Below are positions 1 through 4,633 of a DNA stretch of 5,606 nucleotides, piece after piece. The position numbers and the translations under genes were made by a program. The DNA lies in NCBI GenBank assembly GCA_910578885.1, contig CAJTSH010000078.1, positions 1-5,606 on the forward strand, read 5' to 3'. The DNA comes from an uncultured Lachnospiraceae bacterium (lineage in GTDB: Bacteria; Bacillota; Clostridia; Lachnospirales; Lachnospiraceae). Position 1 is the stretch's first letter. Each line of letters begins with the position of its first letter. The notes beneath the pieces were generated by a model, which worked only from the letters and a program-made list of their open reading frames with translations, ran no database searches and was not told where the DNA came from.

Positions 1-399
1 GGAGCAGATACAAGTTCCAGTCAGGCAGAAGCCTGTTGCTTTTTTGAATTTATAACCGCTCCCCTGAAATAAAAACATGAGTATGAAATTGATAAAAATG
101 TACCATATAACCGGACTTAAGGCATAAAAAGCAATATTTGTTATAGCGTTGTCCGAAACGGAAAGGAGTATATACCAACTGTCTAATGCCAGCAGACCGC
201 AAAACAAAGAGATAGCTTTATTATCTCTGATGTTGCAGGAACTTACATAAGCAGCGTCTGTCAGCATCAATGATGACAGGAATAATGATACGATTTTGCT
301 GATGCTGCACGGCATCTGAATATTTATTTCCAGCCCCATATATATTATAAGCAGGGTGGAGTTTATAAAAAGCAAAAGCTTAAAGATAATACGCTTCAT
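1..399 (-). CDS. Partial multi-spanning membrane protein, N-terminal 133 residues (function unknown)
   Basis: An open frame with no stop runs from ATG at 399 to the left window edge. The protein begins MKRIIFKLLLFINSTLLIIY and is strongly hydrophobic, with about four membrane segments near residues 4-21, 31-48, 60-80 and 84-112, joined by short polar turns. The start is supported by an AAGGGGG-type ribosome site at about 407-414, roughly 8 nt upstream. An in-frame ATG at 420 lies almost on the predicted transcription start of the promoter at 427-454 and has only a weak ribosome site, so 399 is preferred. It follows the permease gene in the same direction after 95 bp. No catalytic domain lies in the visible part. 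A multi-TM N-terminus like this would suit the sensor region of a histidine kinase or another membrane regulator, but that is a guess. That a membrane protein is encoded here is fairly sure; its role is not. Confidence 0.8.
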   Translation of the reverse strand, partial: MKRIIFKLLLFINSTLLIIYMGLEINIQMPCSISKIVSLFLSSLMLTDAAYVSSCNIRDNKAISLFCGLLALDSWYILLSVSDNAITNIAFYALSPVIWYIFINFILMFLFQGSGYKFKKATGFCLTGTCICS

Positions 400-426
400 A
401 ATTTTTGCCCCCTTATCCATGCCTAA

Positions 427-454
427 ATTATATCATTTATCTGTGTGCATACAA
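427..454 (-). promoter_or_regulatory. Sigma-A-like promoter for the left-edge membrane protein gene
   Basis: On the minus strand a perfect TATAAT -10 box (427-432) lies 16 bp downstream of TTGTAT (449-454), a 3-of-6 match to the -35 consensus. Transcription would begin near 420, leaving a leader of about 20 nt that contains the ribosome site before ATG 399. No intrinsic terminator is visible between the permease stop and this promoter, so the gene could also be reached by read-through from the transporter operon. Confidence 0.6.
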
Positions 455-493
455 CTAAAATTTTCACATGATTCCGATATTCTTGCATAATCT

Positions 494-2500
494 TTATTTT
501 TCCAAAACCATTTTGCAGCAGGTATGGACAGTCATACAGTAATAAATCAGATAAATCATCAGTGTCAGCGCAATAGCCAATATTGTAGGAGCATATAAAA
601 CAATGCTGTTCGCCAGAAGGTTCTGCATAAGCGCTGTTTTGTATACGAATGTGGCAAAGATACAGTCTGCCAGTCCGAGCAGGAACGGAATGCTGAAAAA
701 TGTGATTGCCTGTTTCCTGATAATTTTTTTAATCTTCCTGTTCGTATATCCCATTTTTGTAAGGATATCGTAATCGGATTTTGAATCGGCTGTCGCCGAA
801 ATGTTATTGAAATACAGGATGCTTCCTGTTGCGATAAAGAATAATACCACAAGAAAGCCTATCAACAGGAAAGTGGAACTGCTCAGGGAAACCACTTCAT
901 GTATTCTGTGGGAATTGCCCTGCAGGTAAGGGCTTTTATCCAGATATGCAGACAAAGCCTGAAACAGATCCTCATTACCTGTTATGGAACTTCCATTTAT
1001 ACTTAAGACTTTTGTTTCGGGAGCAGCGTTTTCAGATATCATGTTGTATAAACTGTCACTTACAATTAAAGTGCCAACACTGTTTGCAAATGAGATAGGG
1101 TTATCTAATGTGGTCATAGTCACAGTGACAAGTATTTCCGTATTGTCTATGAGCAGTGGATAAATGCTGCCTGTTTCGTCCTTGCCGGAAGCCGGCTGGT
1201 ATCTTACAAAAATACACTCATTGTCGTTTAGTGCTGTAAATTGCTCCAAAGCCTTTTGCCGCCCTTGTGCTTTCAGAATGGCAGTATAGTCAGAATAGGA
1301 GATACATTCAAAACCTGCATTCCGAAGGATTTTTTCGTTGTCAGCATCTCCCTTGGAAGTCCCGACACTATATTCCATGGGAAGCTGTCCGGCAGTAGAA
1401 GTAACTTTATAAATATCGGTCTGCAGGAATGTAATATCATCTCCGGATGAATAGTTGTTCACGATCTCCATGATTGCGGACAGATCGCTCTCCTTTTCAA
1501 TACGGCACTCGATTTCTGACGGCGCAATGCGGGATACTGCTGCAATCGGATAATACAGGGAGAGAGCCATAACACTTGAAACAGTCAAAGTTGCGGCTGA
1601 CAGTAATGTGAGCATGATCAGTGTTTTTGAATTGGAGCGCATCCGGTATATAAAACCCGGTGAAGTAATGATTCTTGTTTCCGTATAAAATTTCTTCTTG
1701 TTTTTCTTGCCGGTCTGTACCGCATAAGGGAGGAAAGATGCAATAAAAAGCACTGTTCCTAAAAGAATGAGTGTAAATGTAAGCATTCCAACAGCATAAA
1801 ACCCGACTGAAAACCAGACAGATTTTTCGCCCCGCAGGATGTCAAGGGCAATACCATATCCCAGAATGACAGATACAAACCCGATTATGGAAGGAACGGC
1901 ATGGAACTTTGTCTGCTTTTCCGCACTTTTTTCAAACCGCACTAAATCCATAAGGGAAGATTTAAAAAGAAATCTGCTGTTGGACAGCGATAATAGGATA
2001 ATAATAGCAAAAACAAAACATGCTGTCTTTACCATGGCATTCAGGTTAAAAAACGGTATTTCTGCATTGTTGACTGTCAAGTCCAGTAATTCTGTAATGC
2101 CAAACACAATGCCTTTGTGGAACAGAGCGCCCAAAAGGATTCCGATTACGAAAGCCCCGAAACAGGAGAGCAGATTTTCTGCTGTTAGCAGGGATAGTAT
2201 CGTGGATTTCCGGTATCCTAATAATGCATAAATACCTAATTCCTTTGTGCGCCGGCGCAGAAAGAAACGGTTTGAATAGGACATATAAAAAATTACAAAT
2301 GCCATAAGGAATATGGAAATCGTGTTGCACATGGTTTCCACCCGCCCGTCGCCTGATATTTTTTCAAGCATAACGTTATTCATGGAAAACGAAGTGAATG
2401 CAAAAAAAATAGTAATCACAAAGGAAATGGACAATAAATAGAGGGCATAAAAGGAGAAATTATTTTTTAGGTTCTTAAGTGCCATAGATAAATGGTTCAT
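494..2500 (-). CDS. BceB/VraG-like ABC transporter permease (FtsX family)
   Basis: The 668-residue membrane subunit is encoded just after its ATPase. Ten predicted membrane helices lie near residues 17-38, 58-76, 104-127, 155-173, 202-222, 230-257, 293-322, 541-565, 597-619 and 633-657. A large extracytoplasmic domain of about 215 residues sits between helices 7 and 8. This 10-helix plan and the length (BceB is about 650) are the hallmark of BceB-type permeases. The FtsX-like cytoplasmic couplers are visible as RRRTKELGIYALLGY (82-96) and its counterpart SKSDYDILTKMGYTNRKI (573-590). In known relatives the complex protects targets of cell-wall-acting peptide antibiotics, and the large loop sets specificity and helps signal to the kinase; the substrate here is unknown. 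ATG 2500 lies 10 bp after the ATPase stop. Ribosome-site bases (AGAAAGG, 2514-2520) sit at the end of that gene, suggesting translational coupling. The frame is intact. Confidence 0.95.
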   Translation of the reverse strand: MNHLSMALKNLKNNFSFYALYLLSISFVITIFFAFTSFSMNNVMLEKISGDGRVETMCNTISIFLMAFVIFYMSYSNRFFLRRRTKELGIYALLGYRKSTILSLLTAENLLSCFGAFVIGILLGALFHKGIVFGITELLDLTVNNAEIPFFNLNAMVKTACFVFAIIILLSLSNSRFLFKSSLMDLVRFEKSAEKQTKFHAVPSIIGFVSVILGYGIALDILRGEKSVWFSVGFYAVGMLTFTLILLGTVLFIASFLPYAVQTGKKNKKKFYTETRIITSPGFIYRMRSNSKTLIMLTLLSAATLTVSSVMALSLYYPIAAVSRIAPSEIECRIEKESDLSAIMEIVNNYSSGDDITFLQTDIYKVTSTAGQLPMEYSVGTSKGDADNEKILRNAGFECISYSDYTAILKAQGRQKALEQFTALNDNECIFVRYQPASGKDETGSIYPLLIDNTEILVTVTMTTLDNPISFANSVGTLIVSDSLYNMISENAAPETKVLSINGSSITGNEDLFQALSAYLDKSPYLQGNSHRIHEVVSLSSSTFLLIGFLVVLFFIATGSILYFNNISATADSKSDYDILTKMGYTNRKIKKIIRKQAITFFSIPFLLGLADCIFATFVYKTALMQNLLANSIVLYAPTILAIALTLMIYLIYYCMTVHTCCKMVLEK

Positions 2501-2510
2501 GGGGACTTCC

Positions 2511-3260
2511 CTACCTTTCTGTGTCTAATTTTGCGGTTGTCTGTGCAATGGATTCATAGAATGTACGCCTGTCAGCATTTTGTTTCAATAATTCCTGAAT
2601 GATGCAGCCGTCTTTGAAAATCAGGATGCGGTCGGCAAAACTTGCAGCATAAGCATCATGTGTGACCATTAGTATCGTAGTATGGAGGCTTTCGTTTGAT
2701 TCCTTTAAAGTGTTCAGCAAATCTGTTGCGGAACCTGAGTCCAATGCCCCAGTCGGTTCGTCTGCAAATAAAATGCTCGGACGTTTCACAATAGCCCTTA
2801 GGGCAGAAGCACGCTGCCTTTGTCCGCCTGAGAGCTCACCTGGATATTTTTCTAACTGTGCGTCAATACCAAAGCTTTTCGCCAGGCTCCGGATCATGTT
2901 TTCTATTTTTTGAGGCGGAAGTTTCTGCAAAGTCAGTGGAACAGCGATATTCTCAAAAATAGTAAGGCTGTCTAACAGCAGATATTCCTGGAAAATAAAA
3001 CCCAGATTATCCCTGCGGAAATCCGCTGCTTTGGAATCAGTCAGATTTTTAAGATTGATACCGTTTATTGTAATGCTGCCGCTCGTGGGTGTATCAATCG
3101 TAGAAAGAACGTTAAGCAATGTAGTCTTTCCTGATCCGGAAGCCCCCATAATGGCGATAAATTCGCCGTCCGTTACGCGGAACGATACTTTATTAAGGCT
3201 TGGGCGCTGTGATTTTGCATAAATTTTTGTTACGTTTTTCGCTTCCAATAATGTAGCCAT
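2511..3260 (-). CDS. BceA-like ABC transporter ATP-binding protein
   Basis: The 249-residue cytoplasmic ATPase is the usual length for MacB/BceA-type subunits. All motifs are present in order: Walker A GASGSGKT (39-46), Q-loop glutamine in FIFQEYLLL (Q91), ABC signature LSGGQ (143-147), Walker B ILFADEP (163-169, with D167 and E168), D-loop GALDSG (171-176) and switch histidine H201. It should therefore hydrolyse ATP and drive the partner permease encoded downstream at 494-2500. The start at 3260 is supported by an AAAGGAG ribosome site (3271-3277) 10 nt upstream and by the family-typical opening LLEAKNVTKIY. The 10-bp gap to the permease marks a two-gene operon, divergent from the regulator and kinase genes. 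A BceR-type operator lies 27-40 bp upstream of the start. MacB/LolD-type ATPases look alike; the partner permease and the adjacent two-component system are what point to the Bce group. Confidence 0.96.
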   Translation of the reverse strand: MATLLEAKNVTKIYAKSQRPSLNKVSFRVTDGEFIAIMGASGSGKTTLLNVLSTIDTPTSGSITINGINLKNLTDSKAADFRRDNLGFIFQEYLLLDSLTIFENIAVPLTLQKLPPQKIENMIRSLAKSFGIDAQLEKYPGELSGGQRQRASALRAIVKRPSILFADEPTGALDSGSATDLLNTLKESNESLHTTILMVTHDAYAASFADRILIFKDGCIIQELLKQNADRRTFYESIAQTTAKLDTER

Positions 3261-3270
3261 TTCTTTTATT

Positions 3271-3277
3271 CTCCTTT
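3271..3277 (-). promoter_or_regulatory. Ribosome binding site of the ATPase gene
   Basis: AAAGGAG on the minus strand lies 10 nt before ATG 3260. It fixes the start of the transporter ATPase. It also leaves room for only a very short leader if transcription begins near 3279. Confidence 0.8.
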
Positions 3278-3285
3278 GCTTTTTG

Positions 3286-3315
3286 ATAACAGTATTGTAA
3301 TTTGGGGGCTGTAAA
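3286..3315 (-). promoter_or_regulatory. Candidate promoter of the transporter operon
   Basis: On the minus strand TTTACA (3310-3315, 5 of 6 to the -35 consensus) lies 18 bp before TGTTAT (3286-3291, 4 of 6 to the -10 consensus), giving a start near 3279. A competing -10, TACAAT (3294-3299), matches better but has no good -35 at normal spacing. Both -10 candidates overlap the BceR-type operator, and the -35 overlaps the T-tract of the upstream hairpin. Poor core elements would suit an activator-dependent promoter, but an operator on the -10 box is an unusual place for activation, so the call is tentative. Confidence 0.35.
3287..3300. promoter_or_regulatory. Exact BceR-type operator (TNACA-N4-TGTAA) before the ATPase gene
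   Basis: The plus strand reads TAACA-gtat-TGTAA, a match at every defined position of the inverted-repeat consensus reported for BceR-like response regulators. It lies 27 bp upstream of the transporter ATPase start. A one-mismatch copy sits at the regulator promoter (3900-3913), so the regulator encoded at 3962 is the natural candidate to bind here. The site is seen directly; the binding is inferred. Confidence 0.6.
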
Positions 3316-3363
3316 AAAGAATGAGTAAATCACGCAGACTTTTTGCGTGATTTACTCATTCTT
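3313..3363 (-). terminator. Perfect 20-bp inverted repeat with minus-strand T-tract (terminator-like hairpin)
   Basis: Arms 3317-3336 and 3344-3363 are exact reverse complements, with a 7-nt loop (3337-3343). Read on the minus strand, the second arm runs straight into six Ts (3313-3318). On the plus strand it is followed by As, so the structure has intrinsic-terminator form only toward the transporter genes. No minus-strand gene ends upstream of it. It could block antisense transcription from the intergenic region, act as a leader attenuator of the transporter operon if a promoter lies upstream, or be a protein-binding palindrome. The stem is AT-rich (7 G/C of 20). The inverted repeat is certain; the function is open. 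Confidence 0.55.
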
Positions 3364-3395
3364 AAAAAAGCAGGGGGGTAATCTATTTTCTGTAT

Positions 3396-3424
3396 TTGTA
3401 ATAGCTGTTTCTCTGCCATATAGA
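3396..3424 (+). promoter_or_regulatory. Candidate plus-strand promoter for a leader transcript
   Basis: TTGTAA (3396-3401) and TATAGA (3419-3424) are spaced by 17 bp, each matching 4 of 6 consensus bases. Transcription would start near 3431 and run through the short ORF at 3482-3505 to the terminator at 3520-3545. Support is pattern only. Confidence 0.3.
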
Positions 3425-3465
3425 AAACGGAAAGGCGATATTGTTGTTTTCGATTAAGAACAATA
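3423..3465 (+). repeat. Overlapping inverted repeats that could form alternative leader hairpins
   Basis: GAAAAC (3423-3428) can pair with GTTTTC (3446-3451), and TATTGTT (3439-3445) can pair with AACAATA (3459-3465). The second stem's loop contains the right arm of the first, so the pairings compete. They lie just before the ribosome site of the seven-codon ORF. The stems are short and AT-rich and may be chance. Confidence 0.25.
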
Positions 3466-3481
3466 AAGAAAGGAAATTAGG

Positions 3482-3505
3482 ATGGAAAAAATGACAATAA
3501 ACTAA
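3482..3505 (+). CDS. Possible seven-residue leader peptide (MEKMTIN)
   Basis: ATG at 3482 is preceded by AAAGG (3469-3473) at a good 8-nt spacing and opens a seven-codon frame, MEKMTIN, ending in TAA. A terminator-like hairpin begins 15 nt after the stop. A well-placed ribosome site, a very short ORF and a terminator in that order resemble a transcription-attenuation leader. The peptide has no run of a single amino acid and no recognised drug-stalling motif. It may also be the broken start of a lost gene or a chance match. Confidence 0.3.
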   Translation: MEKMTIN

Positions 3506-3519
3506 AACTCCTTGCCCAT

Positions 3520-3545
3520 GCTTCATGTCAACACATGGCTTTTTT
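3520..3545 (+). terminator. Intrinsic terminator in the regulator upstream region
   Basis: The stem pairs CATGT (3524-3528) with ACATG (3533-3537) around a CAAC loop. It extends by GC (3520-3521) with GC (3538-3539) past a two-T bulge, and six Ts follow (3540-3545). A competing pairing uses CCATG just upstream (3516-3520) with CATGG (3534-3538). It would stop plus-strand transcripts from the candidate promoter at 3396-3424 before they reach the small ORF and the regulator gene. Confidence 0.5.
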
Positions 3546-3557
3546 ACAACAGTGGTA
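3544..3557. promoter_or_regulatory. Near match to the BceR-type operator in mid-intergenic region
   Basis: The minus strand reads TACCA-ctgt-TGTAA, matching 8 of 9 defined positions of TNACA-N4-TGTAA. It overlaps the end of the T-tract of the terminator at 3520-3545. With no clear promoter beside it, this copy could be fortuitous or an auxiliary site. Confidence 0.3.
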
Positions 3558-3658
3558 ACAGGTGTGAATTGTGAGTAAAGTGAAATCTGGGAAAAGAAAC
3601 AAGGTAAAAAATTTGGTGTATGTAGATAGCCTTTGTAACATAAAAGTGATAAAATTCT

Positions 3659-3898
3659 ATGAGAACCGAGGATGCAATAACTTTTACGGACAGCACAGCA
3701 TTATTTGGAGGCTTGTGGGAGGAATGGCTGAATACAAAGCTGTATTTACTGGCTAAAGGCATTCTGATGTTGGAGAAAGGCTGCAAAGGTATATTGGAAA
3801 GCCTGACAAACTGGATTCGTTTTCCAGAATATAAAAGTATAAGGTATGGAACGGGATTCCTTGATGCGGTAAAAGAGATTTTATTGTATGGGGAGTGA
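3659..3898 (+). CDS. Uncharacterised 79-residue ORF upstream of the regulator gene
   Basis: A 79-codon frame starts MRTEDAITFTDSTALFGG and ends with GFLDAVKEILLYGE. Composition is balanced and protein-like (three Trp, regular acidic and basic residues), unlike the shadow frames here. The middle, about residues 25-55, looks amphipathic to hydrophobic and could form one helix. I recognise no domain. The ATG at 3659 has no convincing ribosome site, and a stop lies two codons before it. A different frame from GTG 3571 (61 codons, to 3756) has a good AGGTG ribosome site 6 nt upstream and overlaps it. This could mean a frameshifted gene entered at 3571 and continuing in the 3659 frame. The TGA lies 63 nt before the regulator ATG, with the regulator's own promoter in between. 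It may be a small genuine gene, a gene remnant, or non-coding. Confidence 0.4.
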   Translation: MRTEDAITFTDSTALFGGLWEEWLNTKLYLLAKGILMLEKGCKGILESLTNWIRFPEYKSIRYGTGFLDAVKEILLYGE

Positions 3899-3899
3899 G

Positions 3900-3930
3900 T
3901 AACTAAGTTGTAACATTTTTCTGGTATAAT
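3900..3930 (+). promoter_or_regulatory. Regulator-kinase promoter: extended -10 with adjacent BceR-type operator
   Basis: TATAAT (3925-3930) is preceded by TG at the extended -10 position (TGGTATAAT). No good -35 box exists at 16-18 bp. Instead the -35 region is occupied by TAACT-aagt-TGTAA (3900-3913), an 8-of-9 match to TNACA-N4-TGTAA. The same stretch can be read as two GTAAC direct repeats 11 bp apart (3899-3903 and 3910-3914), the spacing OmpR-family dimers use. A strong -10 lacking a -35 but carrying a regulator site fits positive autoregulation of the two-component genes. Confidence 0.6.
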
Positions 3931-3945
3931 AAAAATAAAAAAAAT

Positions 3946-3951
3946 AGGTGG
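3946..3951 (+). promoter_or_regulatory. Ribosome binding site deciding the regulator start
   Basis: AGGTGG lies 10 nt before ATG 3962 and only 4 nt before an in-frame TTG at 3956. The spacing and the stronger start codon favour ATG 3962. Using TTG would add two residues (MK) and change nothing in the domain. Confidence 0.6.
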
Positions 3952-3961
3952 TTTATTGAAA

Positions 3962-4633
3962 ATGGTCGAATTATTTTATGCTGAGGATGACGCTCATATT
4001 GCAGGTGTTGTAAAAAAATATCTGGAACAGAAAAACTTTAAGGTAGTAGTATATAATACAATTTCAGAGGTCAGACGGGCTTTGGAAATTCATGTGCCAA
4101 CGGTTATTTTGCTGGATTGGAATATGCCGGATGGCCGTGGGGATAGTCTTTGTCAATGGATACGTGGCAGATGGAAAGAACTGCCGATTATTTTCCTTAC
4201 GGTCCGGGATGATTCCCATGATATTGTTTCAGGTTTTCAAAATGGTGCGGATGATTATGTAGTAAAGCCTTTTGAATTAAGCGTATTGTATTCAAGGATT
4301 CAGGCGGTGCTTAGAAGAACGGGCAATGTGGCGGTGCAGTACCTGTCCTGTGATGGGATCAGGATAGATTTAAACCGAAGGACAGTTACTTGTGGCACGG
4401 AAGAAATCGATTTGAGCGTATCAGAGTATGGGGTGCTTTTGTATCTTTTGCAGAATAAAGGAAAGACTGTTACCAGGGAAAAAATCTTAGAACAGGTATG
4501 GGATGTAAATGGAAACTACGTGAATGATCATACATTGACAGTTACTATGAACCGACTGCGGAACAAACTGCACCAACCGTCCTGCCTGAAAACAATCAGA
4601 AGTGTGGGATACCGTATGGAGGATATCATATGA
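3962..4633 (+). CDS. OmpR-family response regulator (BceR/VanR-like)
   Basis: The 223-residue cytoplasmic regulator has a receiver domain (about residues 1-118) and a winged-helix DNA-binding domain (about 124-220). The receiver has the acidic pocket E8, D9 and D10, the phospho-acceptor D52 in ILLDWNMPDG, the switch threonine T80 in FLTVRD and the conserved lysine K102 in VVKPF. The output domain shows the recognition-helix region DHTLTVTMNRLRNKL and ends with the family-typical IRSVGYRME. Phosphorylated by the kinase encoded next to it, it would bind the operators at 3287-3300 and 3900-3913. All key residues are intact. Its start is ATG 3962, with a TTG alternative at 3956. The stop overlaps the kinase ATG. 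The divergent transporter pair suggests a role in sensing and resisting a cell-wall-active peptide; that is inference from the module. Confidence 0.96.
   Translation: MVELFYAEDDAHIAGVVKKYLEQKNFKVVVYNTISEVRRALEIHVPTVILLDWNMPDGRGDSLCQWIRGRWKELPIIFLTVRDDSHDIVSGFQNGADDYVVKPFELSVLYSRIQAVLRRTGNVAVQYLSCDGIRIDLNRRTVTCGTEEIDLSVSEYGVLLYLLQNKGKTVTREKILEQVWDVNGNYVNDHTLTVTMNRLRNKLHQPSCLKTIRSVGYRMEDII

Larger units (their letters stand above)
3261..3961. other. Structured divergent intergenic region between transporter and regulator operons
   Basis: About 700 bp separate the ATPase start from the regulator start, far more than two divergent promoters need. It holds a perfect 20-bp inverted repeat, a candidate plus-strand promoter with a seven-codon ORF and a terminator, three BceR-type operator matches, an extended -10 promoter for the regulator, and one plausible small gene (3659-3898). 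Each is listed separately. No insertion-sequence ends or transposase remnants were recognised. Reading frames before 3659 are short and look non-coding. Confidence 0.8.

Noticed and set aside
565..852. 95-codon minus-strand frame inside the permease gene
   Set aside because: It is a shadow of the intact permease frame, with Ser/Gln/Arg-rich composition and no ribosome site of note.
1839..2231. 130-codon plus-strand frame antisense to the permease
   Set aside because: It lies opposite conserved permease helices and its protein shows no domain-like pattern, so it is best explained as a mirror of the coding strand.
2503..2512. Small palindrome GGGACTTCCC between ATPase and permease genes
   Set aside because: The arms are four bases with only two bases between them, so it cannot form a stable hairpin. 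It sits in the ribosome-site spacer.
2662..2913. 83-codon plus-strand frame antisense to the ATPase
   Set aside because: It lies opposite the Walker B and signature region of a clearly real ATPase gene.
3364..3570. Possible insertion-sequence or transposon scar
   Set aside because: No terminal inverted repeats with target duplications and no transposase-like frame were found. The 20-bp inverted repeat alone does not define an element.
3544..3786. 80-codon minus-strand frame in the intergenic region
   Set aside because: It is rich in Phe, His and Ser with no recognisable pattern, and it opposes the more protein-like 3659-3898 frame.
3323..3902. TGAGTAA repeated on the plus strand at 3323, 3572 and 3896
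   Set aside because: A seven-base AT-rich word at irregular spacing, partly formed by stop and start codons, is likely chance.
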